DNA from: Tritrichomonas musculus
Taxonomy: Eukaryota > Parabasalia > Tritrichomonadida > Tritrichomonadidae
NCBI GenBank assembly: GCA_039105265.1
Contig: JAPFFF010000008.1
Coordinates: 744,001 to 808,000 of the forward strand
Length of the DNA: 64,000 bases
Reading direction: 5' to 3'
Positions 50,345 to 61,254 of this stretch are shown piece by piece. The translations under genes were made by a program, and so were the position numbers. The notes under the pieces were generated by a model. The model saw nothing but the letters and a program-made list of their open reading frames with translations, had not been told where the DNA came from and ran no database searches. Each line of letters opens with the position of its first letter. The stretch's first letter is position 1.

Positions 50345-50614
50345 TTAGAGGTCGTAAGTCAATAGCAATCGAATGACGTTGTTGATAGTCTCTATCTTCA
50401 AGTCCATAGCTTCTTCGTCGTCGTAGTACGCAGCACTGAGGTTCTCATCGATCTCGATATCAATGATGTTATGTACGTTGAAATCCATATCGATATCTAC
50501 TGAGTCTAGGTACTCATGAAGATATTCGAGGATATCGTCGACGGACTGAATACAGTTGATGTCATCTACGTAGTTGTAGAATCCATCGATGTCGAATTGA
50601 ATTTCTGTAGACAT
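50345..50614 (-). CDS. 89-residue acidic protein in a foreign-looking patch
   Basis: Unrecognised. Very acidic (Asp/Glu/Ile-rich: FDIDGFYNYVDDINCIQSVD, then IDIEIDENLSAAYYDDEEAM) with helical ends. The codon choice uses many C- and G-ending codons (GTC, ATC, TCG), unlike the neighbouring host genes and the AT-ending element genes, which argues for separate origin. The small size and acidity recall DNA-mimic proteins, but that is only a compositional hint. The start is 52 bp from the left end of the 10.4-kb element. Confidence 0.6.
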   Translation of the reverse strand: MSTEIQFDIDGFYNYVDDINCIQSVDDILEYLHEYLDSVDIDMDFNVHNIIDIEIDENLSAAYYDDEEAMDLKIETINNVIRLLLTYDL

Positions 50615-50666
50615 ATTATTAATATGAATACGGAATAAAAATTTTTTATAAAATACGTTTGGGGTT

Positions 50667-50890
50667 AGTAGTATAGTATAGGCTGGGATTCATTCTTCAC
50701 CCCAGCCTACACTGCTCGCCACCAAGCTCAGGTACACCTTCGCTTGGGCCTCGCTACCCGGCCAAATACCCTCTGAAAACCTATCGTAAGTACACACTCT
50801 CTACTTTCACTATTCTGCCAATGTCATTTCCAAGGTATGGGGTAGTTTTTGAGCTTTCTAATGGTGTTTTTTGAATTCTACACCCCGAAA
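50667..50890 (+). repeat. Left inverted repeat of the 10.4-kb element
   Basis: Matches the reverse complement of 60,824-61,048 nearly base for base. It is GC-richer than the adjoining DNA, with an immediate inner hairpin (GGCTGGG...CCCAGCC, about 50,681-50,708). Confidence 0.93.
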
Positions 50891-51480
50891 AATTGAGTTT
50901 TGATTGAGTTAATATTTTCTCTCAAATATTTTTATGCCAGAAGTATATTTTTTTTCTCTCAAATATTTTGAAAAGATTTTATAAAAATATTCTTAAAAAG
51001 TTAACTAGACACCAAGATATTTTAATATTATTTTTCACTTTTTGAATTTAAATTTTTATTATTTTATTATGGATTTTAATTAATTTTTCAAAATTTTTGT
51101 TCCACTTTTTGAATTTAAATTTTTGTATTGCGCAAGCTTGCTCAGTCTTGTTCAATCTTGCGCAAGCCTTTCGCAACTCTTGCGCAAGTACACCTCTCTG
51201 GCATCCTAAAATTTTCATCCAAATTTGAGAAATAAAATTTTTTCCTTTAAAATTATAATATTTGTGAAAGAAAATTTAATTAATAAATTGATAGATAAAA
51301 TTTTTTCAAATATTTCTAAAATATGATGAGGAAAACAATATTAATTTTATGAAAAATGTAATTATTAAATTAAACTTTTCATTTTACGCAGAAAATAAAC
51401 AGATTTAAATAAAAGAGTATAAATTAAAAATGATTTTTTAAAAAATGCTTTTTATTCATTATTTGCTCATTATGAATAAA
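50891..51480. other. Noncoding left arm with TTGCGCAA palindromes
   Basis: 590 bp between the inverted repeat and the acidic repeat. Three perfect 8-bp palindromes TTGCGCAA lie at 51,128-51,135, 51,158-51,165 and 51,180-51,187 in otherwise AT-rich DNA, with related half-sites between them. They look like a cluster of protein-binding sites, perhaps promoter or origin of the element. Confidence 0.55.
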
Positions 51481-52320
51481 TCAATTATGATGATGACAAT
51501 TGCAAAAAAGATGATAACTGAAGAGACGAAGAGGAAAAAAATGATGATGAAGATAGCGAAGAAAAAGAAGAAGAAGACGATGATGATTGCATTGAAGAAA
51601 AAGAAGACGATGATCAAGATGAAGATGAAGAAGAAGACGATTCTGAAGAAGAAGATGAAGACGATGCTGATGATGAAGACGATGAAGATGATGAAGATGG
51701 AGAAGAAGAAGACGATGCTGATGATGAAGACGATGAAGATGATGAAGACGATGCTGATGATGAAGACGATGAAGATGAAGACGATGCTGATGATGAAGAC
51801 GATGAAGATGAAGACGATGCTGATGATGAAGATGGAGAAGAAGAAGACGATGATGATTACATTGAAGAAGAAGAAGACGATGGTGACGAAGAAGACGATG
51901 ATGATTGCATTGAAGAAGAAGAAGACGATGGTGACGAAGAAGAAGAAGAAGACGATGAAGATGATGAAGAAGAATACGAAGAAGAAGACGATGCTGATGA
52001 TGAAGACGATGAAGATGAAGAAGAAGAAGACGATGAAGATGATGAAGACGATGAAGATGATGAAAATGATGAAGATGATGAAGACGATGAAGAAGAAGAC
52101 GAAGAAGAAGACGCTGCTGATGATGAAGATGGAGAAGAAGACGACGATGCTGATGATGAAGATGGAGAAGAAGAAGACGATGCTGATGATGAAGACGATG
52201 AAGATGATGAAGAAAAGATGATGATGATCAAGATGAAGAAGATGAAGAAGACGATGATGATGATGAAGATGGAGAAGAAGAAGACGAAGAAAAAGACGAT
52301 GATGATGTTAGTACACACAA
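51480..52320 (+). repeat. Acidic triplet repeat (GAW/GAC array)
   Basis: About 830 bp of imperfect GAT-GAA-GAC triplets, encoding Asp/Glu runs in one frame, Met/Lys runs in another and Ser runs on the opposite strand. Larger units (about 30 bp, ending GATGGAGAAGAAGAAGAC) recur. It lies directly before the 1582-residue gene; it may be its decayed acidic N-terminal region or simple expansion. Long frames over it on either strand are not credible genes by themselves. Confidence 0.85.
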
Positions 52321-52357
52321 GAAACTAATAGAAACACTTACACAGAATCATCAAGGT

Positions 52358-55300
52358 ATGCTAAATGTAATGAACTTAATGATTAAAAATATAGATGATG
52401 TAAATAATGCAATTGCACCTAGTATCGATTGGTCTAAACTATCTGATTTAAAAATAATTGTTGAACATGTAGATAAAACTACTCAAGCAATTACCTATAA
52501 GACAGATGACAAGAAACCAGAAAGTATGGACGCTATAATACAAGATATAAGTACAAGTAATGAAAATATATCTAAATGGATAGCAAATAATACTGTTAAT
52601 TTTACTGAGGTAGAACCTGTTAAATATGTTGATGAAAAGGTTAATGAAACTACTAATGAAACTACCTATGATCTCAATGAGACTAACATAACTAACATGA
52701 AAGATTTTGTTAATAAAACAAATACAACAGCTGCTAATATTACTAAATGGATAGATGCGTTAAATGATCAAACTATATCTTATGAGACCCTCTTGAACTT
52801 AACAGGTGGGAATACATCAATGTGCTTAATTAATAAAACAACTGGTGAACCTGAAATACATGAGGTTAAAATAGAAATTGATGAAACAACTCCTACTCCT
52901 ACACCTGAACCTACGCCTACACCTACTCCTACGCCTACACCTACTCCAACGCCTACACCTACTCCAACTGAGCCTCCAAAGGAGTTAGTTAACCAAGATG
53001 ATATGGTTTATGAAATTCCAACTACTGATGAATTAAAGAATTTGATAACAAATAAGATTCCAGTTAATAATGCCCCTGAAGAACTCACAATCAATGTATC
53101 TAAGTATTGGTTATATAGTAAAAAGACAATTGGATGGATAAAAAGCTTAATGTATAATATAATTTCGACTACTCTATATCTTGCTAAAATACCTATTAAA
53201 TTAACTTATAAAACAATCGACTACGCCTTTATTCAAACCCTGAAAACATTATATAATATATATTATTTTCTCTGGTCTCATTTTAAATGCATTGTGTTTG
53301 AAGGGTATCGAAACGTAAAAGACGCACTTACAGGGGAGATAAAAGAAGAAAATATAGTATTTAAAGTAACTAACTATGATAGTGAAATAGAAAATTTTGT
53401 TGGTGAAATAGACCCTGACTTTGAAGAAATGCTAGAGGGTTTTAAGGAAATCACACCAACTACTAAAACAGTTGATGAGTTGAAGAAGAAAGGATATAAA
53501 GAAGTTAATGTAGCATGTACATCATGGGAAGTATTCTGGGGAAACGCTTGGAAGTTAATTAAAAGACCATTTATAGCTTTATGGAATGGAGTTAAGAAGT
53601 TTGGTAATGATACATATTTATTCTTTACAGGTGAAGATAATGATGGTAAAGGAACATTTTGGGAAAATTGTCCACATATGTTGAGGATTACAATAATAGC
53701 TTTCGTCTTGGGTGGTGCAGCAGTTTCTATTGGAGCTCTTGCAGTTATGTATGTAATATGTCCAATCGCTGAAAAACTCTTTGATGGATTTGAATATATT
53801 ATGATCAAATTATCGGGTAATGACCCAGTTCCTATTGCTTATGCTCGTACATTAGCAGAAGATGCCATAGTAGACCCTGATGGAAATAAGATAGATATTG
53901 ATATTGATTATGAGCTATTAGAAATATTTAGACAAGAATATAATGCAAAAGTAGTAGATTATAAGGTTATGAATAATGAGATATCAACTCCTTCTACTGA
54001 CTCTAAATATTTTACATTAAAAGAATCAGATCAATTATATTTATATAGACCATCAAAAGTATATGAAGAATCCAATTATTATTGTATGAGATGGGATATA
54101 GATAAAGATTATGATTTATCATTGAATATGGTATTTAGGTTCAAGGACTATTTATTTAGGCACACTTGGGAATTAATATGGGATAGAAAAAATTGGACAG
54201 GAAATAACTGTCAAAATGTGTTTACAGCAAAAATATCATACATGAATAATAATAGCGGAGCTCCAGCAATAATAATTAAAAAGAACGAACTAATTGGGAA
54301 ATGGATAAAAGGAACAATAAAAGAAGATTTAACAGATGATGATAATTATGCTCACATACTAAAAGACTATCTTACAAATTGGAGAGTTGTTAAGAAAGAT
54401 GGAACCATATTAAACGTAGGAACAACTGCAGTTTTTGATCCTAGCAGTTCAGGTACTTTCACACAAGATGGAAATAAATATGAACAAGCTAGAATGTATG
54501 TTGATGCACCAAGCGGATTAAAAGAAGAAGACGGATTATATGTTTATGCAGATTTAAATATTAATGGAAACATAACAGAATTAAAATGGGATTGTCATCC
54601 TGAACACTGTATTAATTCTGGAGTCATGCACACTTATGGATCAAATCCTTGTCTAGAATCATTTAATTATCAGCGAGAAAAAAGACATTCCATAAAAATC
54701 ATTGAAGGATTTAACCATAAGAGCATTCGAATATACATGGAAAAAGAATTATTTGAATTTGATGTAAAAGTTAATCCATTTAACATAATCTTACAAGAAC
54801 AATTTTATGAAGTAGAGCCAGATCCAAGAAACTGTTCAACTATATCAACAGATTTAAATATTTATTCATCAAAGATTATATGGGCTGATAATATCATGAC
54901 GATGAGAAGAGACTTAAATGTTGTTGGTGGAATTACTGACATATTACAATATGATTATGCTTTGTTAAAACAGACAGTTGATAATCTAGCTGAGCAAATG
55001 AGAATTCAAGCCATGTATAATGAATATACTGATAGTATTAAACAAGGTATATCAGTTGCAAATACGATTTTAAATATTCTAGCTTCAGTAGTATCGATTG
55101 CAGGGGTACTCTCAACATTAAATATGTCCAATAACTCAGTAAATATTAATACATATCAAACAACACCTTTCCCTGGTCCAGGAGGAAATGGTGGAGGAGG
55201 TGGAGGTGGAGGTGGTGGTTATCCAGGTGATGGAGGTAGTGGCTTTCAAGGTAAGTTTTTGGTGAATGTTGATTTGAAGGCTGATAAGATGACTATGGAA

Positions 55301-57106
55301 AGATTTTTGCCAACTACAACAACTGTTCAAATACCCGTGGCTGGAGCTATATCAACATTTTCAGCAACACAGGTTGTTCTTTCGACAACACATGCTTTAA
55401 CTCAATTGGGAAATGCTATTGCTACACTTGGTTCGAATGTATTAAATTTCTTTAGGAATAGACCAGATACGAATGGAACTGAAACATTAAATATTAATTC
55501 ATCCTCGATTACAATAACTGATAATGATACTGATGATGCAACTAATACTATCACAACCACTGAACAATCATTAGTGAGAACTCATAGAGAAGTTCAGCCA
55601 CAAGTTGTTACAGATGAAACAGATGAGATTCGAACAGATATAACTGTACCACAGACTACAATGACAAATACAGCTTCAACTACGATTGCACTTAGGAATC
55701 AAGTTCCTGTTATTGATATTGCTGGAACTCAGTATACCTTAGAAGACATAGCAGATTTGACAAGAGAAGAACGAAATGCATTAGTTGCTAATCATCCTGA
55801 TATCTTACGTATCCAATATCATGGAAGAGAGTTGTTTAATGTGTATGATTTGTTTTATAATGACCAACTCATTATCCATAATAATATATTTCGACGAAGG
55901 ACTCTAATAAGGCCAGCTGATATTGAGATGACAGATAGAATACATAGAGCTACTGATAATAATTGGTCAATAGAATGGGAAGGAACAACATACACAGCGA
56001 GAGATATTGAACAATTATCTATGCAAGACAGATTAAATTTACCATTTGTGCAAAATGGAGATATTGGTTTAGAACCTTACTTGAATGACCAAACAATGGA
56101 AGCATGGATAAATATTATTGACCATAGAGGAGAGACTATTGACCCAATTGTTGCTACTATTGACTATTCAGCACCAACAACAGCAAATATTAGTGGAGGT
56201 CAAGTACGATTTGTTGGAATAAATTCACATATAGAAGTCAATGCAAATGGAGTAAGATACCAACATTATGACCTTGTTGCCACAACAGATACTTGGACAG
56301 TACCAGGAACAACACCAGCAATAACAGCAAGAATGATAGAACAAATGAGTGATGAACAAAGAGGAGAACTAATGGATAATATTTATTCTCATGGTAATCT
56401 TTTAGCTTTTAATGACACATTAGATGAAACAACTTGTGAAGAAATAACACAAGTACTATATAATGGAAATGTAGTTGCTACAATAGATAGAAGAAGACTA
56501 CATGTAATTAATATTGTGAATGGAGTGATAGAAATGTACCAACAAGAAGGTGTTATAAGTGCAACTACTCAGGTTATTATGGGAGCAGTAGGTTATGTTG
56601 CTAGAAGGTTCTTACATGGTCAATGGCAGTTTGTTAGACATCATCCTGGTGATGCAGCAGCTATAGCAGGTGTAGCAGCAGAAGCATATGTAGCTAATAG
56701 AATAGGATTATTTAATATTCCAAGTTGGTTCCGTCGTAATGATAACCCAGAGACATTAGCAGAGGAAGATGTATTAGAAAAGATTCTTGTATGGGCATAT
56801 CATGAAGAAACAGATGATGAACCTGAACTTGAAATAACAATGAAGGATGCTGATAAGATGATGGTTTCATTTGATACATGTATTAATATTGCAAAGACAT
56901 ATCGCGATACTTTAAAGGGTACAATAGCATTCATGTGCGAGAAAATAAAAGAACTCGATAATAAGCATCCATTAGAAGATATAGATATGACTGCTTATAT
57001 TACTAAAGCAGAAGTGAAGGAAATGATAGACCAGAAGGATGCATATATTGATACTCTTGAGACAAGACTTGCTACATTAGAGAAGAAGTGCGCAAATATA
57101 GAGTAG
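52358..57106 (+). CDS. Giant fibre-like protein of the 10.4-kb element (1582 residues)
   Basis: Layout: Asn/Thr-rich N-terminus with many NET/NKT sites; a Thr-Pro linker (about 175-205); two hydrophobic regions, the second a clear membrane segment (ITIIAFVLGGAAVSIGALAV, about 445); a strand-rich centre related to the Polinton's 1718-residue protein (QLYLYRPSK, RHTWELIWDRKNWTGNN, SSKIIWADNIMTMRRDLNVV); a Gly-rich hinge (about 945-965); then a repetitive part with ITARMIEQMSDEQRGELM- and ARDIEQLSMQDRLNL-type units; and a C-terminal coiled coil. I infer a membrane-anchored or particle surface fibre. The start could lie upstream in the acidic repeat, but 52,358 is the first Met. Confidence 0.75.
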   Translation: MLNVMNLMIKNIDDVNNAIAPSIDWSKLSDLKIIVEHVDKTTQAITYKTDDKKPESMDAIIQDISTSNENISKWIANNTVNFTEVEPVKYVDEKVNETTNETTYDLNETNITNMKDFVNKTNTTAANITKWIDALNDQTISYETLLNLTGGNTSMCLINKTTGEPEIHEVKIEIDETTPTPTPEPTPTPTPTPTPTPTPTPTPTEPPKELVNQDDMVYEIPTTDELKNLITNKIPVNNAPEELTINVSKYWLYSKKTIGWIKSLMYNIISTTLYLAKIPIKLTYKTIDYAFIQTLKTLYNIYYFLWSHFKCIVFEGYRNVKDALTGEIKEENIVFKVTNYDSEIENFVGEIDPDFEEMLEGFKEITPTTKTVDELKKKGYKEVNVACTSWEVFWGNAWKLIKRPFIALWNGVKKFGNDTYLFFTGEDNDGKGTFWENCPHMLRITIIAFVLGGAAVSIGALAVMYVICPIAEKLFDGFEYIMIKLSGNDPVPIAYARTLAEDAIVDPDGNKIDIDIDYELLEIFRQEYNAKVVDYKVMNNEISTPSTDSKYFTLKESDQLYLYRPSKVYEESNYYCMRWDIDKDYDLSLNMVFRFKDYLFRHTWELIWDRKNWTGNNCQNVFTAKISYMNNNSGAPAIIIKKNELIGKWIKGTIKEDLTDDDNYAHILKDYLTNWRVVKKDGTILNVGTTAVFDPSSSGTFTQDGNKYEQARMYVDAPSGLKEEDGLYVYADLNINGNITELKWDCHPEHCINSGVMHTYGSNPCLESFNYQREKRHSIKIIEGFNHKSIRIYMEKELFEFDVKVNPFNIILQEQFYEVEPDPRNCSTISTDLNIYSSKIIWADNIMTMRRDLNVVGGITDILQYDYALLKQTVDNLAEQMRIQAMYNEYTDSIKQGISVANTILNILASVVSIAGVLSTLNMSNNSVNINTYQTTPFPGPGGNGGGGGGGGGGYPGDGGSGFQGKFLVNVDLKADKMTMERFLPTTTTVQIPVAGAISTFSATQVVLSTTHALTQLGNAIATLGSNVLNFFRNRPDTNGTETLNINSSSITITDNDTDDATNTITTTEQSLVRTHREVQPQVVTDETDEIRTDITVPQTTMTNTASTTIALRNQVPVIDIAGTQYTLEDIADLTREERNALVANHPDILRIQYHGRELFNVYDLFYNDQLIIHNNIFRRRTLIRPADIEMTDRIHRATDNNWSIEWEGTTYTARDIEQLSMQDRLNLPFVQNGDIGLEPYLNDQTMEAWINIIDHRGETIDPIVATIDYSAPTTANISGGQVRFVGINSHIEVNANGVRYQHYDLVATTDTWTVPGTTPAITARMIEQMSDEQRGELMDNIYSHGNLLAFNDTLDETTCEEITQVLYNGNVVATIDRRRLHVINIVNGVIEMYQQEGVISATTQVIMGAVGYVARRFLHGQWQFVRHHPGDAAAIAGVAAEAYVANRIGLFNIPSWFRRNDNPETLAEEDVLEKILVWAYHEETDDEPELEITMKDADKMMVSFDTCINIAKTYRDTLKGTIAFMCEKIKELDNKHPLEDIDMTAYITKAEVKEMIDQKDAYIDTLETRLATLEKKCANIE
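52903..52976 (+). repeat. Thr-Pro coding tandem repeat
   Basis: CCTACNCCTACN hexamers encode (TP)n with occasional EP; a stiff extracellular-type linker in the giant protein. Confidence 0.85.
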
Positions 57107-57133
57107 AATAGAGAATTATTTTTTTGGACTTTA

Positions 57134-60100
57134 ATGGACGAGACGACAACAAAATTCATTGGAGACATACAATTTAAGGTAGGAGATGCTACTAGGAAAG
57201 GAAGTGAATTATTAACGCTGAGTGATTTGGATGGATATGTACAAGGAGGAAGCTGGTTTGAAGAAGTAGAAGGTTATCCTGAATATGAAATCAAAAATGA
57301 GAACATAACAGCCTATAAAGATGAATCACTGTCGATGGCTAACTACAACATCCTGAAAATTAATATGTCAAATGACGTACTAAATAAGATAATAGCTGCT
57401 CCTGACGTAACTGTCGTATTCAAGTTCATACTTAGGAAAGAAGTGATATACGATTATGAAGGCAATCTAGTGAAAGAATTTACTGCATACGTTGAAAATC
57501 ATCAAGCAAAAGGTCCGTGTATTACATGTCGTACTGATCTTAAATGTATGGTCACGCATTGGACTACATTCGGCCCTGAGTTCTTTATAGCATTTGATAC
57601 TAGACTCGGTGTGAATCCATATTCATTATACATGAATGGGGAGCTATCGATACAGTATTTACTAAAGCAAGACTCGATGGTTGCGAAGAAGCCAGTAGTC
57701 AAGTGTGATGTAATAGATGCGCGTAATGCTCTTCAGTTGTATGAATCAGATGTTCATTACTTTTATAAACCAAGTGTCGTAACTACAGTGAATGTCGACT
57801 CAGTTGATTACTACAAGATGATATATCGAATTCCAAATGATTATACAATACCCATTAACCTTAATTTTACATTTACTGAACACTGTTTTGGTAATAGATG
57901 GAGCCTAATATGGGATGGAACAAAATGGGTTGGAGAGAATATGCAAGGACGTAGCAATGGGAAAATAGAGAGCAGTAAGCAATATCTTCGTGTAAACAAA
58001 AATAATTATGGAGCAAGTGGATGCTATGTCAGATGCAAACGTAGTGAATGGAATAAGATGTTGTTGGATGATACTAATGAAAATTTCATGAAAGTGATGT
58101 TCGCCAATGGCACTACAAAGTTGTTGTTCAAAGATGGTACAGAGGCAAATGGTTCTACACATAGCATAGAAATAGATAGATGTGATTCAACAGTAGAGAT
58201 ATATACTAAAGAAGGATACGATTATTTACCGCTACAATTACAGATCCAAAACAGTAATAAAGAAGAGGTAGAGTCGTTGTTGAACCGTATAGACAAAATT
58301 GTTTACGATATGTCACTTGATGGAGCGAGTAACAGGCTTACTTTTAGATGGGATGAACTACATAAGAACGAACATTATGGGTACGACATAGATTTGATTG
58401 CTGAATTAGATAGTATTGAAAAAATTAACTATTATTGGTCCAGCAGTAACATTAACATCGCGACTAGAGATATCGAGCTCTATTTACTTCAACAGTACAC
58501 GGATCCCATAGAAGAAGTTAACTGGGATCCAACAACAAATGCTTTTAAGTACATTATTCAACAACAATTTTATGAGATTACTCCAAGACCAGATGCAGCT
58601 ACAACTTTGTATACGGACTTCAATATTACTTCTTCGAAGATAATTACAGCTGATAACATTATGACTATGCGATCAGATCTAAACATGGTTACAAATACTG
58701 TTGATGTGGTTTCTTATGACGTGAAAGATATAAAGAACAATGTAGAGACATTGAACTCAGAGATGGCAGAACAAGCAGCGAAGACAAAATATTTACAAAA
58801 AGAAGTGGATAAGGTAGATATGAAAGCTAACATAGGTATTGCTTTAGGTGCTGTTGGTTGTGTATTAGGTGCTACTGGTATAGGTGTTGCTGGTAAAGCA
58901 TTATCATTTGCATCTAAAGCAGCACAAACTGGAGGTAGGGAATTAATAAATACTGTAACCAAGGTGTCTGATGTTGGTACAAATGTTGTAGAAGACATTG
59001 CTGGTAAGCTCACTGACGAACTACCTGATATTGGAGCTGATGTATTCTTTGGTGATATGGTATCTGTTCCAGTTGGTAGAATGATGCGTTAGTTATCTAA
59101 CAAAGATAAACTAAATAATATTATAGCTTGGTGCGATGAGGAGTATGTACCTGTTAATGAAATAAACTTTACTGATGAACTTGATGATCCGTCCAAAGTA
59201 GCCATGACATTAACATCAACAATGGATATGTGTAAGAGATTCCGTCATACGATGAAACCAATGATAAAAACATTAGCGACTACTGTAGAGAAGAGTGTGT
59301 CATCAACAGATTTGGTTAGAGATGACATAATAGATGTTGTTGGTAAATTTGTTAATGGAGAGGTTCATTTGGAAGCAGAAGATGTTATCACAGATGGAAC
59401 AATCAAAGCACGATTTTTGGTGCAAAAAGTTAGTGAATACAATGATGTTGATTATGAAGAGAATATAGTTACTATTAATATTATTGGTGGAACAATTAAT
59501 TACCAAGGAACAAATGATTTTCCTAGCTGCACTATGAATGACAAAACATTTGTTATATCAAACCCAAATAAACATAGGGTTGGTGGAATACAGATAAAAG
59601 AAAATACAGCAAAAAGAAGAATGGAATTTACTACAAATGATTTAGCATATACTTGTGATATAGATGCTTTACATAAGAAGATAGATACATTACATGAGCA
59701 GATAGAAAAGAATGATACAGCTCTAGCTACGACTTTAAATGAATTCCCAACTGTTGATGAAGTAAATGAAGCATTAGATGAATTAAAAAATAATATGGTT
59801 AATATGGATAACCTGTATACAAAAGAGGAAGCGGATGCAAAATATCGAAGCAAAAATGATTTGATATACAAAGAATCTATTGAAGTGCCATTTGAAAATG
59901 TACAAGATAGTTCAGGAACGTGGGAAGTCAAAATAAAATTGAATAGTGGAACTCGTCTTGTTGGAACAATTTCAAATAACGATGGCTTTGTAAAAGAGTT
60001 TGATTATTTGTTTGATTATAATGGTGTTATCACTGAAGATGGAGATGTTAATATAGATTTTGAAATTGACGGAACAACTTATTACTTAACTTATTATAAA

Positions 60101-60779
60101 AATGATGTTAATGGTCAGTGCTTTTATATAGAAAACGGGACAGATTATTTTGATACCAAATTAATATTAGCGGAAAAAAATATTGAAGCAAGATAAAATA
60201 GCATTGAAAAGTGAGATTCCTGAACCTGTTGATTTGACCAATTATGCATTGAAAAGTGAAAATGATGAACTGAAGACAAAATTAAATAATAATATTAAAT
60301 CTCATCAAGATCTAGCCAAGTTAGTAGGTGATAATGTTACTAAAATCGTAACAATGAACAGTCAGATATCAAATCTACAGCAAGAGAATGAATCATTAAA
60401 GACCGATATAGCGAATTGTGAGATAGTGACTGAACATCGATTAATAACAGATGATGATTACACTCAAGAAGAATTTGATACATATACTTTCATTCATTTT
60501 CAAAAAGAAATTGCAAATAGTGGATTTTTGAACCTTGCTGTTTATTTCGAGGATCTGCCTGACGGACGAATTGGATTACGAAATGAGAATGGAACTTGGA
60601 CTGTTGTTACTTATGATGGTTCAAGTCATTATACGATAGAAGTCATTTATTATACTGATAATTTGAATCATCCATTTCCTTATTATTTGAAGTTGAATCA
60701 CGTAAAAGGAATCAATTGTGTTGTTGAAGATACAACATTACAATTCATCGAAAATAAAATTGAATTTCCAGATTTGTAA
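57134..60779 (+). pseudogene. Second giant fibre-like gene of the 10.4-kb element, broken
   Basis: Starts 28 bp after the 1582-residue gene. It is the closest relative in the window of the Polinton's 1718-residue protein, starting at that protein's middle third: DVHYFYKPSV, FTEHCFGNRWSLIW, EVNWDPTTNAFKYI, RPDAATTLYTDFNITSSKII, then VHLEAEDVITDGTIK, NDLAYTCDIDALH and the fibre-like YTKEEADAKY and PEPVDLTNYALKS. It lacks the N-terminal membrane part. It is broken in about two places, so only pieces can be read now. It presumably encoded the shaft and C-terminal part of a fibre, possibly partnered with the upstream gene. Confidence 0.8.
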
Positions 60780-60823
60780 AAATATTATCTATTTTTGGGT
60801 CGTGCCTATACAAGAAATACCGT

Positions 60824-61048
60824 ATTTTCGGGTGTAGAATTCAAAAAACACCATTAGAAAGCTCAAAAACTACCCCATACCTTGGAAATGACATTGGCAG
60901 AATAGTGAAAGTAGAGAGTGTGTACTTACGATAGGTTTTCAGAGGGTATTTGGCCGGGTAGCGAGGCCCAAGCGAAGGTGTACCTGAGCTTGGTGGCGAG
61001 CAGTGTAGGCTGGGGTGAAGAATGAATCCCAGCCTATACTATACTACT
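60824..61048 (-). repeat. Right inverted repeat of the 10.4-kb element
   Basis: Mirror of 50,667-50,890; followed by target copy GGGTT (61,049-61,053). Confidence 0.93.
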
Positions 61049-61232
61049 GGGTTATTTATAGAGATTTCGACAATAGGAGTTTTAGAGGGCGATATATTAA
61101 TATATCGTAGTTTTACTATATGCAGAGCTATCGTTTACAAAACTCATTATTAAGGGTCTCAGAAGGGGTACATGAAGTTGTTAAGGAGGTGCGAAGCGAG
61201 CTCCGAGCGTAGAACCCCTTAAGATTACTACT
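61049..61232. mobile_element. Right end of an older AGTAGT-type element
   Basis: Read from the right, 61,232 starts AGTAGTAATCTTAAGGGG, the same AGTAGT terminus as the other elements. The segment is GC-richer than its flank and ends abruptly there. Together with the GC-rich patch at 50,205-50,661 it may be what remains of an older element into which the 10.4-kb one inserted. No matching left end is visible in the window. Confidence 0.4.
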
Positions 61233-61254
61233 GGTTTTTCTCTTTATGTTTTGA

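Larger units (their letters stand above)
50667..61048. mobile_element. 10.4-kb Polinton-related element carrying giant fibre-like genes
   Basis: The ends begin AGTAGTATAGTATAGGCTGG and mirror at 61,048, flanked by 5-bp direct copies GGGTT (50,662-50,666 and 61,049-61,053). The inverted repeats are about 225 bp and very similar. Content: a noncoding left arm with TTGCGCAA palindromes, an acidic triplet repeat, one intact 1582-residue gene and a second related gene that is broken in about two places. No integrase, polymerase, ATPase or capsid gene is seen, so it must depend on another element to move. It is partly broken but recent by its ends. The shared giant gene family ties it to the Polinton at 18.3-42.1 kb. 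Confidence 0.88.

Noticed and set aside
51445-52318. Met/Lys-rich plus frame and Ser-rich minus frame
   Set aside because: Shadows of the GAT/GAA/GAC triplet array.
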